Positions 25,901-34,534 are shown, counted from the first letter of the stretch. The stretch is 58,145 nt of DNA from an uncultured Caryophanales bacterium (GCA_946626535.1 CAMOUK010000004.1:1-58145), one strand, 5' to 3'. Program-made: numbers and translations. The notes: a model not told the origin generated them from the letters alone.

Positions 25901-26213
25901 TAAAAAAAATAAACAAGAAGAAGTTAATGTTGTTAAGGCAGCAGATAAAGTTGTCTTCGAACAAATAGAAGAAGATGACGATAAGTTACTTGAACTAGCA
26001 GATAAGCTAAAGGCAGGTAATCCATTAATTATAGATTTTTCTAAAATTGACACAGATTTTTCATTGAATAAGTTTTTAGCATTTCTATCAGGGGTAAGCT
26101 ATGCCCTTGATGGAAAGGTTATAACTATTAATGATACAATCTTTGCCTTTGCTAGAAAGATTGATTTCTTAGATGGTTCTTTACAAGAATTAATCGATTC
26201 CATCCCAAGATGA
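25887..26213 (+). CDS. SepF-like cell division protein
   Basis: 108 residues. The N-terminus MSLFSKKNK could be a membrane-binding helix. The core from about residue 30 (DDDKLLELADKLKAGNPLIIDFSKID...NKFLAFLSGVSYALDGKVITINDTIFAFA) follows the SepF/DUF552 pattern (xxIxDxLKxGxxVIVNL...DFLSGxxYALxGxIxxVxxxxFLxxP). SepF anchors FtsZ to the membrane at the division site. It is shorter than the usual ~150 residues because the linker is short. The start overlaps jetC, with GAGGAGGATACTG as ribosome binding site. It occupies the place jetD would have in a Wadjet operon. Confidence 0.78.
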   Translation: MSLFSKKNKQEEVNVVKAADKVVFEQIEEDDDKLLELADKLKAGNPLIIDFSKIDTDFSLNKFLAFLSGVSYALDGKVITINDTIFAFARKIDFLDGSLQELIDSIPR

Positions 26214-26419
26214 AGCACAATCAATGCTTAATGTGTAAATTCATCTGTGGTAGAAGTTGTAATAAACTTCAAGAAATGATTCCTGATGACATTTATAATG
26301 ATTTAAAAAAGTGTGAATTTTTCTCATCAATTTCAGAAAATAACGACTTTGAAGAGGACAAATGTTGTTCTGAAAGTAAGATTTATGAAAATTATGAAAA
26401 AATTTATACTGAAAAGTGA
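26210..26419 (+). CDS. Cysteine-rich small protein in the jet operon
   Basis: 69 residues, coupled to the SepF-like gene by an ATGA overlap. Seven or more Cys: CLMCKFICGRSC in the first 20 residues, then single Cys around 35 and a CC pair near 53, so metal (zinc or iron-sulfur) binding is likely. The rest is acidic. No family recognised. Tight overlap suggests it is made with the condensin/SepF set; the HU gene follows with its own promoter. Confidence 0.65.
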   Translation: MKHNQCLMCKFICGRSCNKLQEMIPDDIYNDLKKCEFFSSISENNDFEEDKCCSESKIYENYEKIYTEK

Positions 26420-26437
26420 AAAAATGCTTGATATTAC

Positions 26438-26466
26438 TTGATTTTAAGCGCTTTCATTGTTATAAT
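26438..26466 (+). promoter_or_regulatory. Promoter of the HU gene
   Basis: TTGATT (26438-26443), 17-base spacer, TATAAT (26461-26466). It lies inside a longer open frame of HU, which supports the downstream GTG start. Confidence 0.8.
26443..26456 (+). promoter_or_regulatory. cre-like site overlapping the HU promoter
   Basis: TTTAAGCGCTTTCA matches the ideal cre palindrome TGAAAGCGCTTTCA at 12 of 14 positions and lies between the -35 and -10 boxes. A CcpA-type protein bound here would block transcription. Confidence 0.45.
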
Positions 26467-26512
26467 GATAAATGTATTTAAGATTACAATTTTTTATTAC
26501 GGAGGAAGAAAA

Positions 26513-26794
26513 GTGAATACATTAACAAAAGCAGATTTAGTTGCTCAAGTTGCTGATACAGCAGATCTTGAGAAGAAGCAAGCTCAAAAGGCTGTTGATG
26601 CATTATTTGATGCTATCAGCGACGCTTTAAAGGAAGGAAATAAGGTTGTTCTTGCAGGCTTCGGTTCATTCGAAGTTAAGACTCGTGCAGCTCGTGAAGG
26701 AAGAAATCCTAGAACAGGTGAAACTATTAAGATTCCAGCACAAGCTACTCCTACTTTTAAAGCAGGTAAGACACTTAAAGAAGCAGTTAAGTAA
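26513..26794 (+). CDS. hup: HU family DNA-binding protein
   Basis: 93 residues. Histone-like dimer that bends DNA and compacts the nucleoid. TKADLVAQVA, VVLAGFGSFEVKTRAAREGRNPRTGE and the TPTFKAGKTLK end are classical HU. Start chosen at GTG 26513: GGAGGAAG is 5 bases upstream, residue numbering then matches other HU proteins, and the promoter lies upstream of it. An ATG-type extension back to 26438 would begin inside the promoter. A short terminator follows. Confidence 0.95.
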   Translation: MNTLTKADLVAQVADTADLEKKQAQKAVDALFDAISDALKEGNKVVLAGFGSFEVKTRAAREGRNPRTGETIKIPAQATPTFKAGKTLKEAVK

Positions 26795-26803
26795 TAATAA
26801 TAA

Positions 26804-26829
26804 AATGGAGCCGCAAGGCTCTATTTTTT
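26804..26829 (+). terminator. Terminator after HU
   Basis: AATGGAGCC (26804-26812) pairs with GGCTCTATT (26817-26825) around GCAA, followed by TTTT. Confidence 0.82.
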
Positions 26830-26847
26830 AACAATAAAGGGGTATTT

Positions 26848-27795
26848 ATGGACGCATTTGATAGCATTTATTCAAATAATATGATAGCTTTAAGAGAATA
26901 TTTAGAGAAAAACGATGTAAATGTATTAAATGAAAGAGGCATTAGCTTAATTCATTATGCAATTGTTTTTAATAATCAAGAGGCTCTAAATCTATTAATA
27001 GACAATTTTATAGATATTAATATAAAGGATAGCCATGGAGATACTCCTGCCCATTATTGTGTAATAAATAATCGTTTAGGCTTTTTAAAGACTTTACTTA
27101 GAAATAAGGCTGATTTATCAATTAAGAATAACGATGGCCAAACAGTCCTATATAAAGCATGTGTATTAGGTAGAGAAAAGATGATTTCTTTATTCTTAGA
27201 ATCTATGCAGTTTGATTTATACGAAAAGGATAAAAAAGAAGAAACTGTCTTTATGGCACTTGTTAGAAGTAGAAATCTTAATTTATTAAATCAGGTTAAA
27301 TTAGACGATAAGATAATTAATGAGCCTAATTTTAATGGTGATACACCTCTACATATAGCTGCTAAGGCTGGCGATGTAGAAATTGTTGATTATCTATTAA
27401 AAAATAAAGCCTTTGTAAACTCAAAAAATTTCTCAAAGGAAACTCCACTATTTTACAGCGTACAAAATCAAAATAGAGAGGTTATTCATTCATTAATTAA
27501 GGCTGGTGCGGTACTAGACTGCAAGTCTAGCTTTGGTGAAACTATCTATGATTTAATTTCAAGCTATGATTTATTAAATTACGTAAATGAAAAATCAGAA
27601 CAATATAAGAATTATCTATATTATGCTAATTATCCACTTCATTACGCAATTTGTATAGAAAATCTTGAAATGGTTAAGAAAAACTGTAATATAAGAAATA
27701 TTGAAAGAAAAGATCAATATGGATATACTCCACTTATGCTAGCAGATTTAGTTAAAAATGATAGAATCACTAAATTTTTGAAAGAAAATCTATAG
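26848..27795 (+). CDS. Ankyrin repeat protein
   Basis: 315 residues built of ankyrin repeats. Recognisable units: INIKDSHGDTPAHYCVINNRLGFLKTLLRNKA, LSIKNNDGQTVLYKACVLGREKMISLFL and, best conserved, NFNGDTPLHIAAKAGDVEIVDYLLKNKA, then VNSKNFSKETPLFYSVQNQNREVIHSLIKAGA and a final DQYGYTPLMLADLVKN. No signal peptide or membrane segment, so a cytoplasmic protein-binding scaffold; the partner is unknown. AAAGGGG lies upstream, 7 bases from the ATG. It sits alone between HU and the rimP promoter. Confidence 0.88.
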   Translation: MDAFDSIYSNNMIALREYLEKNDVNVLNERGISLIHYAIVFNNQEALNLLIDNFIDINIKDSHGDTPAHYCVINNRLGFLKTLLRNKADLSIKNNDGQTVLYKACVLGREKMISLFLESMQFDLYEKDKKEETVFMALVRSRNLNLLNQVKLDDKIINEPNFNGDTPLHIAAKAGDVEIVDYLLKNKAFVNSKNFSKETPLFYSVQNQNREVIHSLIKAGAVLDCKSSFGETIYDLISSYDLLNYVNEKSEQYKNYLYYANYPLHYAICIENLEMVKKNCNIRNIERKDQYGYTPLMLADLVKNDRITKFLKENL

Positions 27796-27800
27796 AAATA

Positions 27801-27829
27801 TTGATTTTTTAGCGAATAAATGGTATAAC
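27801..27829 (+). promoter_or_regulatory. Promoter of the rimP-nusA-infB operon
   Basis: TTGATT (27801-27806), 17-base spacer, TATAAC (27824-27829). Confidence 0.72.
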
Positions 27830-27844
27830 TAAATAGGATTTTGG

Positions 27845-27867
27845 AAGAGAGGTTGACTACCTCTCTT
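27845..27867 (+). promoter_or_regulatory. Leader hairpin of the rimP operon
   Basis: AAGAGAGG (27845-27852) pairs with CCTCTCTT (27860-27867) only 10-15 bases after the predicted transcription start. A U-rich but interrupted tract follows, then the rimP ribosome binding site. It could be an attenuator read by NusA or another product of the operon, or a 5' stabiliser. Confidence 0.55.
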
Positions 27868-27891
27868 ATTTATTTGATTTTTGGAGGTGAT

Positions 27892-28341
27892 ATGTTGGAT
27901 TTAAAGATAGTTGAAGAAATTTTAAAGCCTTATTTAGAACAAAATAATCTTAAATTTTATGATTGTGCTTTAGAAAAAGAAGATGGAAATCTATTTTTAA
28001 GAGTATATTTGGATAAAGAAGGTGGCATAAGTATTGATGATCTATCTAATGCCAATGACTATTTATCTTCAAAATTAGACCAATATGATTCTGATTTACC
28101 TAATTACTTTTTAGAGGTATCATCACCTGGTGCTGAAAAGATATTAAAGACTAAAGATGATATATTAGAATCTATAGGTAAATATATTCATGTTGAAGTT
28201 GAAAATATGATTTATGAAGGTACTCTTATTAGCTTTGAGGATGATAAATTAGTTATGAAAATCAATGCTAAGGGTAGATTTAAGAATGTATCAATTGATT
28301 ATTTAAGTATTAAATTAGTTCGTCTTGCGATAAAATTTTAG
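27892..28341 (+). CDS. rimP: Ribosome maturation factor RimP
   Basis: 149 residues. Needed for 30S subunit assembly. LRVYLDKEGGISIDDLSNANDYLSSKLD and the YFLEVSSPGAEKIL segment are RimP signatures, with an Sm-like C-terminal domain after about residue 85. ATG 27892 is chosen because GGAGGTGAT is directly upstream; a longer TTG frame from 27841 would run through the leader hairpin. First gene of the conserved operon; nusA follows after 9 bases. Confidence 0.93.
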   Translation: MLDLKIVEEILKPYLEQNNLKFYDCALEKEDGNLFLRVYLDKEGGISIDDLSNANDYLSSKLDQYDSDLPNYFLEVSSPGAEKILKTKDDILESIGKYIHVEVENMIYEGTLISFEDDKLVMKINAKGRFKNVSIDYLSIKLVRLAIKF

Positions 28342-28350
28342 GAGGAAAAA

Positions 28351-29424
28351 ATGACAAGTAAAACTTTTTTTGAAACTGCAGAACAAGTTGCTTTAGAAAA
28401 GGGCATTTCTGTAGAAGATGTATATGAAGCCACTAGAAAGGGTTTAGTTCAATCTTTCAAGAAGGCATATGGTAATAATTCATGTAAGGCTGTATTAAAT
28501 CCTGAAAAGCATGAAATATTACTTTTAGCATTATTTAAGGTAGTAGAAGAATTATCAGAAGAAGAAAATCCTGATGAAATTAAAGAAATCTTACTTGAAG
28601 ATGCAAAGAAGATTAAAAAGTCAGCTAAGGTTGGCGATATTATTGAACAAAAGGTTGATTTCAAGGCTTTCGGTAGAAACGCTATTGGCGTAGCTAAGAA
28701 TATCACTGGTCAATCAATGAAGCAAACTGAGCGTGATAAGGCTTATGAATACTTCAAGTCAATGGAAAATGAAATGGTTGTTGGTACTGTATCAAATATC
28801 AACGAAAATTTCGTTACTATCAATTTAGGTATGAATGTATTTACATCACTACCAAAGAGCGAATTTGCTGCTGGTGATGGTGCATATTTAGGTCAAAACG
28901 TTAGAGTATACGTTAAGAAGGTAGAACAAACTACTAAGGAACCTAAGGTTACTGTATCTAGAAATGATAGACAACTTGTTATTAGATTAATGGAAAATAA
29001 CATTCCAGAAATTAAAGAAGGTATTATCGAAATTAAGGGTATTGCTAGAGATCCTGGTGATAGAACTAAGATTGCTATCTACTCAAATGATCCAAAGATC
29101 GACGCAATTGGATCATGCGTTGGTGAAGGCGGTTCAAGAATTAAGAGAATCGTTGATGATTTAGGCGGAGAAAAGGTAGATTTATATAAGTGGAGTGAAA
29201 ATCCAGAAGAATTAATCGCAAATTCTTTACAACCTGCTTCTGTAACAAAGGTTTTATCTATTAATTTAAAGGATAAGACATCAACAGTTGTTGTACCTGA
29301 TGAGCATTTATCTTTAGCTATTGGTAAATCTGGTCAAAACGTTAGATTAGCCGTTCAATCATGCGATTGGAAGATTGATATTATGCCAACTTCTGAAGCA
29401 TATGAAAAAGGTTTATTAATCTAA
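28351..29424 (+). CDS. nusA: Transcription termination/antitermination factor NusA
   Basis: 357 residues. N-terminal RNA-polymerase-binding domain to about 130, S1 domain about 135-200 (GTVSNINENFVTINLG), KH1 and KH2 after that: DPKIDAIGSCVGEGGSRIKRI and LSLAIGKSGQNVRLA carry the KH GxxG loops. There is no C-terminal acidic-repeat region, as in Gram-positives. AGGAGG precedes the ATG, and its stop overlaps the next start (TAATG). Elongation pausing and antitermination factor. Confidence 0.97.
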   Translation: MTSKTFFETAEQVALEKGISVEDVYEATRKGLVQSFKKAYGNNSCKAVLNPEKHEILLLALFKVVEELSEEENPDEIKEILLEDAKKIKKSAKVGDIIEQKVDFKAFGRNAIGVAKNITGQSMKQTERDKAYEYFKSMENEMVVGTVSNINENFVTINLGMNVFTSLPKSEFAAGDGAYLGQNVRVYVKKVEQTTKEPKVTVSRNDRQLVIRLMENNIPEIKEGIIEIKGIARDPGDRTKIAIYSNDPKIDAIGSCVGEGGSRIKRIVDDLGGEKVDLYKWSENPEELIANSLQPASVTKVLSINLKDKTSTVVVPDEHLSLAIGKSGQNVRLAVQSCDWKIDIMPTSEAYEKGLLI

Positions 29425-29681
29425 TGAAAGAAAAAAAACAAATCCTACGTACCTGCGTTATGAGTAAAGAGGTATGTGAGAAAAAGGATTTATTTAGAAT
29501 AGTAAGAACTCCTGAAAAGGAAGTTGTTATTGATTTAAAGGGCAAGGCTAACGGAAGAGGAGCTTATTTAAAGAAGGACAAGGATGTTATTCTAAAGGCT
29601 AAAAAGACTAAGGTTTTAGATAGACATCTAGAAGTTGAAGTTCCAGAACATATCTACGATGAGCTCTTAGGTTTATTATAA
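29424..29681 (+). CDS. ylxR: YlxR family protein (DUF448)
   Basis: 85 residues. RTCVMSKEVCEKKDLFRIVRTPE and KGKANGRGAYL match the YlxR/DUF448 fold (RxCxxxxxxxxKxxLxRxV...GRGAYxC). It lies, as usual, between nusA and ylxQ with overlapping starts and stops on both sides. A nucleic-acid-binding role is expected; the family has been linked to RNase P and transcription. Confidence 0.93.
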   Translation: MKEKKQILRTCVMSKEVCEKKDLFRIVRTPEKEVVIDLKGKANGRGAYLKKDKDVILKAKKTKVLDRHLEVEVPEHIYDELLGLL

Positions 29682-29968
29682 TGGATAAAATATTATCAAA
29701 TCTTGGTCTTTGTAAGAAGGCCGGTGGCGTAATTGCTGGTGCTAATATGGTATGTGAATATTTAGCAAAACATAAAATATTTTATATCTTTTTAGCATCT
29801 GATTGTGCTTATAATAATAAAAAAATGATTCATGATAAAGCAAAATATTATGATGTGGAGGTTTGTGAAAGCTATTCCTCATTAGAGCTTTCAGCTGCCA
29901 TCGGCTTAAATGACCGTATGGTTGTTGGAATAACTAATAAAAACTTTCTAAAAATATTAAAGAAATAG
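29681..29968 (+). CDS. ylxQ: Ribosomal L7Ae-like protein YlxQ
   Basis: 95 residues, L7Ae/L30e/S12e fold. [21 protein letters not shown] and [18 protein letters not shown] are the RNA-binding face, and LNDRMVVGI is the usual end. K-turn RNA binding is expected from the fold. Start overlaps ylxR (TAATG); infB follows. Confidence 0.92.
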   Translation: MDKILSNLGLCKKAGGVIAGANMVCEYLAKHKIFYIFLASDCAYNNKKMIHDKAKYYDVEVCESYSSLELSAAIGLNDRMVVGITNKNFLKILKK

Positions 29969-29978
29969 GGGTGGTTTC

Positions 29979-31826
29979 ATGCCAAAGAAAACAAATAAAA
30001 AGGACACAAGAACCTCTAATGTTCCACAAAAGAATTTTAATAATAAGGCAAAGAAGAATGCTGAATCTGAAAAAGATGGTGGAGTATTAATTTATAAAGA
30101 AGGAATGACTGTTGCAGATGTTGCAAATGGCTTAAATAAGCCAATTGCTCAAATTGTAATGAAACTTATCCAAGTAGGTATCATGGCAGCTCAAAACCAA
30201 ACAATCGATAGAGAAACTATCGAGCTTGTTGCTATGGACTATGGTTATGAGGTAAAGGATGAGGAAATTACAGATGTAACTAGATTCGATGAATTTAAGA
30301 TTGAAGATGATGAAGCATCACTTCAAACTCGTCCACCAGTAGTTACTATTATGGGTCACGTAGACCATGGTAAAACTACATTACTTGATACAATTAGAAA
30401 TTCAAGAGTTGTAAAGGGTGAAGCTGGCGGTATTACACAGCATATCGGTGCTTACCAAGTAGACCATAATGGCTTTGTTATTACATTTATTGATACTCCA
30501 GGACATGCTGCATTTACACAAATGAGAGCACGTGGAGCTCAAATTACAGATATCGTTATTCTAGTTGTTGCTGCAGATGATGGTGTTAAGCCTCAAACTG
30601 AAGAAGCTATAGCTCATGCTAAGGCAGCAGGCTGTCCAATTATTGTTGCAGTTAATAAGATTGATAAGCCAACAGCTAATATCGATAGAGTAAAAGAAGA
30701 ATTATCTCACTATGACCTTTTATGTGAGGATTGGGGTGGAGATACAATCTTTGTACCAATTTCAGCTTTAAAGGGCCAAGGTGTTGACCAATTATTAGAA
30801 ATGATTCAATTAGTTGCTGAAATGAAAGAGCTAAAGGCTAATCCATCAAGAGGTGCAGTAGGTTCAGTTATTGAAGCATCATTAGATAAAGGTAAAGGAC
30901 CAGTTGCTACATTCTTAGTACAAAATGGTACTTTAAAGATTGGCGATGTTGTTGTATGTGGTAACACATATGGTAAGATTCGTACAATGGAAGATGATAG
31001 ACACTCTAGATATAATGAGGCTACACCTTCAATGGCTGTTGCTGTTACAGGCTTAAATGATGTACCAATGGCTGGAGACAAATTCATGGTATTTACTGAT
31101 GAAAGATTAGCTAGAGAAACAGCACTTGCTAGAGCTGATAAGACTAAGAATTTAGAAGCTCAAGCTAGAAAGGCAGCAACACTTGAGGATTTATTTAAGA
31201 AGTCTGATGAAAATCAAGAAAAGATCTTAAATTTAATCATTAAATGTGATGTTCAAGGTTCTGCTGAAGCCTTAAGAGGTTCACTAGAAAAGATTAATAT
31301 AGAAGATTTAAAGGTTAATATTATTAGAGCTTCTGTTGGTGCTATTACTGATACAGATGTATCACTTGCTGAAGCATCTAACGCTATTATTATCGGCTTT
31401 AATGTTAGACCTCAATCTGCAGTTAGAATTGCAGCTAAAACTAAAGGTGTTGAAATTAGATTATATAATATTATTTATAATGTAATTGAAGATATCGAAC
31501 AAGCTTTAAAGGGTATGCTTGATCCTGTTTATGAGGAACAAGTTATCGGTGAGGCTGAGGTTAGAAATACATTTAAGGTATCATCAATTGGTACAATCGC
31601 AGGCTGTTATGTAACACATGGTGTTATTGAAAGAACAGCCCTTGTAAGAATAATAAGAGATGGTGTTGTAGTTTTCGAATCTAAGATTGGCTCTTTAAAG
31701 AGATTTAAAGATGATGTTAAGGAAGTTAAGCAAGGCTACGAATGTGGTATTACTATCGAAAATTACAATGATATTAAAGAAGGAGATATCATTGAAGCCT
31801 CTCAAATGAAAGAGATTGAGCGCTAA
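29979..31826 (+). CDS. infB: Translation initiation factor IF-2
   Basis: 615 residues. A Lys/Asn-rich N-terminus (1-35) is followed by a short IF2N domain ([18 protein letters not shown]), then the GTPase: GHVDHGKTT (Lys 132), DTPGH, NKID. Domains II, III and the fMet-tRNA-binding C2 follow ([11 protein letters not shown]). It delivers initiator tRNA to the 30S subunit. The N-terminal extension is much shorter than in E. coli, as in Mollicutes relatives. The last bases overlap rbfA (TAATG). Confidence 0.97.
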   Translation: MPKKTNKKDTRTSNVPQKNFNNKAKKNAESEKDGGVLIYKEGMTVADVANGLNKPIAQIVMKLIQVGIMAAQNQTIDRETIELVAMDYGYEVKDEEITDVTRFDEFKIEDDEASLQTRPPVVTIMGHVDHGKTTLLDTIRNSRVVKGEAGGITQHIGAYQVDHNGFVITFIDTPGHAAFTQMRARGAQITDIVILVVAADDGVKPQTEEAIAHAKAAGCPIIVAVNKIDKPTANIDRVKEELSHYDLLCEDWGGDTIFVPISALKGQGVDQLLEMIQLVAEMKELKANPSRGAVGSVIEASLDKGKGPVATFLVQNGTLKIGDVVVCGNTYGKIRTMEDDRHSRYNEATPSMAVAVTGLNDVPMAGDKFMVFTDERLARETALARADKTKNLEAQARKAATLEDLFKKSDENQEKILNLIIKCDVQGSAEALRGSLEKINIEDLKVNIIRASVGAITDTDVSLAEASNAIIIGFNVRPQSAVRIAAKTKGVEIRLYNIIYNVIEDIEQALKGMLDPVYEEQVIGEAEVRNTFKVSSIGTIAGCYVTHGVIERTALVRIIRDGVVVFESKIGSLKRFKDDVKEVKQGYECGITIENYNDIKEGDIIEASQMKEIER

Positions 31827-32164
31827 TGGGAATTTCATTACAAAGACTTGAATCTCTAGCTTTAAGAGAATTATCAATGATTTTAAGAAGAGACGATAAC
31901 AATAGAGGTCTTTCAAACATTGGTGTTACTGAGGTTAGAATAACTAACGATTTATCATATATGACTATCTACTATACCTTCTATGGTGGAAAAAAAGAGC
32001 ATTATGAAGAATTATTAGAAAAATCAAAGGGCTACTTAAGAAAAGAGCTAGCTGCTAAAATTAAAGCTAGAAAGATGCCTGAATTAATATTTAAATATGA
32101 TGAATCTTTAGAATATGGTAATCATATTAATGAGCTTATTCATCAAATGAACGAAAAAAAATAG
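31826..32164 (+). CDS. rbfA: Ribosome-binding factor A
   Basis: 112 residues. KH-like 30S maturation and cold-adaptation factor. SLQRLESLALRELSMILRR, VTEVRITNDLSYMTIYYTF and the end segment KMPELIFKYDESLEYGNHINELI are diagnostic. Start overlaps the infB stop. Last gene of the rimP operon. Confidence 0.95.
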   Translation: MGISLQRLESLALRELSMILRRDDNNRGLSNIGVTEVRITNDLSYMTIYYTFYGGKKEHYEELLEKSKGYLRKELAAKIKARKMPELIFKYDESLEYGNHINELIHQMNEKK

Positions 32165-32188
32165 CTTGGATTATTCCAAGTTTTTTTT
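32165..32188. terminator. Compact terminator between rbfA and the MATE gene
   Basis: CTTGGA (32165-32170) pairs with TCCAAG (32175-32180), flanked by A-run and T-run, so it can work in both directions. It overlaps the last codons of the minus-strand MATE gene. Confidence 0.8.
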
Positions 32189-33523
32189 CGTCTCAAAACC
32201 ATGTGTCCAATTAGAGAATAACTGTATAAATAAATATATTATAGAAGATATTCCCCAAGTAATTGGATAAACACAGAAAAGTAAAATTATATTATGATTT
32301 ATAGCCATGGCTACATTAACAAATATTACTCTAAAAATACACCAAACAGAAAGCATTATAATCATTGGAATGAATGCTCTACCAGCTCCACGCTGAATAG
32401 CTGCTATACAGTGTGAAAAAGATAATAAGAAATAAAATAAGCAAATAGTTTTAGATTGTTTAACTGATATTTCTATAACCTCTGGAGTAGATGTAAATAA
32501 TCTAGCTAAATAAGGCATAAAGAAGAATGTTAATACACCAATTATTTCAGCTAGTATAACAGAAGTAATAACACCAAAACGTGCTCCACGCTTAGCCCTA
32601 TCATATTCCTTAGCACCTAAATTTTGTCCTGTAAAGGTAGTTAAAGCTAAGGTAAATGATGTTACAGGTAAGAAGGCAAAGCCTTCGATTTTTGAATAAA
32701 CACCACAGCCTGCCATCGCAACCTTACCAAAGGTGTTAATATTTGATTGAACTATAACATTAGCAAGACCAATAACAGAATTCTGGATACCAGCAGGAAT
32801 ACCATATTTTAAGATTTTTGGCATCATTCCTTCGTGGAATCTAATTTGAGATATTTCTAATTTATAATAATTATTCTTTCTTTTTAGGAAGAAGAAGCAT
32901 AATATTGCAGATGTTATTTGGCAGATACCTGTTGCGATAGATGCACCTTCAACACCCGTATGAAATACACCGATAAATAATAAATCAAGTAATACATTTA
33001 AAATAGATGAAATAATTAAAAATATAAGTGGAGCTAAAGAATTACCAAGTGCTTGTAAAATTCCTGAAAAGCAGTTATATAGAACAACTCCTACTACTAA
33101 AGAAAAGTACCATCTAAAATACATGGTAGATTCTGGTAAAACATCAGCATCAGTATTCATCCATTGTAATATATATGGAGTTAATATAACACCAGCTACC
33201 GTTAGAAAAATACTTGATACTAAGGCAAATGCTATATCAGTATGAATAGCCTTAGACATATTGTCATAATTTTTTTCACCAAAATATCTAGATATTAATA
33301 CACCAGCTCCAGAAAAGCAGCCTATAAAGAAGCTAGTAAATAAGAAAATTAAATTACCGCTTGATGATACAGCGGCTAAAGAAGAATCACCTAAAAAATT
33401 ACCTACAATAAGTGAGTCTACTGAATTATATAATTGTTGGAAAAGGCTTGAGATGAAAATAGGAATTGCAAATAATAATATCTTTTTCCATTCCTTACCC
33501 TTGGTCATATCAACTGCAACCAT
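32171..33523 (-). CDS. MATE family efflux transporter
   Basis: 450 residues with about 12 membrane segments. The start ILLFAIPIFISSLFQQLYNSVDSLIVGNFLG and the second-half repeat ILKYGIPAGIQNSVIGLANVIVQSNIN are the two MatE halves. It should export cationic drugs or metabolites against Na+ or H+; the substrate is unknown. AAGAGGTAATATT lies before ATG 33523 on the minus strand. It is downstream of mrp on the same strand, but a terminator between them suggests separate units. Confidence 0.92.
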   Translation of the reverse strand: MVAVDMTKGKEWKKILLFAIPIFISSLFQQLYNSVDSLIVGNFLGDSSLAAVSSSGNLIFLFTSFFIGCFSGAGVLISRYFGEKNYDNMSKAIHTDIAFALVSSIFLTVAGVILTPYILQWMNTDADVLPESTMYFRWYFSLVVGVVLYNCFSGILQALGNSLAPLIFLIISSILNVLLDLLFIGVFHTGVEGASIATGICQITSAILCFFFLKRKNNYYKLEISQIRFHEGMMPKILKYGIPAGIQNSVIGLANVIVQSNINTFGKVAMAGCGVYSKIEGFAFLPVTSFTLALTTFTGQNLGAKEYDRAKRGARFGVITSVILAEIIGVLTFFFMPYLARLFTSTPEVIEISVKQSKTICLFYFLLSFSHCIAAIQRGAGRAFIPMIIMLSVWCIFRVIFVNVAMAINHNIILLFCVYPITWGISSIIYLFIQLFSNWTHGFETKKNLE

Positions 33524-33583
33524 AATATTACCTCTTTTTAAAAATGCAAGACATATTATACAATATGTTTTTTTAAATACAAG

Positions 33584-33613
33584 AAAAAAAGTCTCTTTTT
33601 GTGAGACTTTTTT
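33584..33613 (-). terminator. Terminator of the mrp gene
   Basis: AAAAAAAGTCTC (33584-33595) and GAGACTTTTTT (33603-33613) form a stem that lies just after the mrp stop in its direction of transcription; read on the minus strand it ends in a T-run. Confidence 0.72.
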
Positions 33614-33618
33614 CTTTT

Positions 33619-34461
33619 TTATAAATCTTTTTTCATTTTTAATCTTTTTGGTCTTAAAATTTCAACTAAATTATTTAAGTAAGGATAATCTAATTCAGCA
33701 ATTCTACCTTCATCAATAATTTTATTTAATTCTGGATTAATAGGTAAACTTGCAAGTGGAGCTACCTTAAATTCTTCAGCAACAGTTTGAAGCTTTGATG
33801 GACCAAATGGATATACTGGATTATTGCAACAAGGACAGTTCATATAAGCCATATTTTCAACTAAGCCAACAACCTCAATATTCATCATTTTAGCTAGATT
33901 AACAGCCTTACCAATAATCATTGAAACTAAATCTTGAGGAGTAGTAACAATAATTACTCCATCTACAGGAATAGATTGGAATACTGTTAAAGCTATATCA
34001 CCAGTTCCTGGTGGCATATCAATTAATAAACAATCTAAATCTTCCCATAAAACATCTTGGTAAAATTGCTTAACACAAGAAGATAGAATTGAACCTCTCC
34101 AAGCTACTGGATCAGTTTGATTTTCTAAAAGTAGATTGATTGATACAATTTTAACACCATTTTTAGCAATTTGTGGGAACATTACATCTTGAGCGCCTAC
34201 AATTCTATCCTTTATGCCAAAGCTTAGAGGAATAGAAGGACCAGTAATATCTGCATCCAAAATACCAACCTTTAAGCCAGCCTTTGCCATTTGACAAGCA
34301 AGCATTGAAGTAACAAATGATTTACCAACACCACCCTTACCAGAATGTATTGCATAAATCTTTTTAATTTTATTATTTTTATTTGTTTCTATTCTTAAAG
34401 ATGACTTATCATTTGATGAGCATCCATGAGAACAGCTTTCACAATTATGATCACAACCCAT
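33619..34461 (-). CDS. mrp: Mrp/NBP35-type P-loop ATPase, iron-sulfur cluster carrier
   Basis: 280 residues. ParA-type ATPase: HSGKGGVGKS deviant Walker A (Lys 47), DADITGPSIP, DMPPGTGD, and a C-terminal NCPCC motif that holds the bridging Fe-S cluster at the dimer interface. The N-terminus has a Cys cluster (MGCDHNCESCSHGC), like the Nbp35 N-terminal cluster site and absent from many bacterial Mrp proteins. ATG 34461 is chosen because GGAGG lies 9 bases upstream; a longer frame to 34479 lacks one. Cytoplasmic Fe-S carrier or transfer protein. Confidence 0.93.
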   Translation of the reverse strand: MGCDHNCESCSHGCSSNDKSSLRIETNKNNKIKKIYAIHSGKGGVGKSFVTSMLACQMAKAGLKVGILDADITGPSIPLSFGIKDRIVGAQDVMFPQIAKNGVKIVSINLLLENQTDPVAWRGSILSSCVKQFYQDVLWEDLDCLLIDMPPGTGDIALTVFQSIPVDGVIIVTTPQDLVSMIIGKAVNLAKMMNIEVVGLVENMAYMNCPCCNNPVYPFGPSKLQTVAEEFKVAPLASLPINPELNKIIDEGRIAELDYPYLNNLVEILRPKRLKMKKDL

Positions 34462-34534
34462 TATTAAAAACCTCCGCAAGAAGTATTATATCATTTATAG
34501 AATTTTTTTCATAAATAATTATTTTTTTATTAAT

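Noticed and set aside
26211..26213. Mycoplasma-type genetic code (TGA = Trp).
   Set aside because: TGA closes several genes in place (26211, 35251, 42650, 22641), often overlapping the next ATG, and Trp is encoded by TGG.
25887..26419. A hidden jetD (DUF2220) gene in the condensin operon.
   Set aside because: Only the 108- and 69-residue genes and HU follow jetC; no frame of the size or pattern of JetD exists nearby.
26438..26512. Upstream in-frame start of HU at 26438.
   Set aside because: The segment contains the promoter and has no ribosome binding site; GTG 26513 gives the normal HU length.
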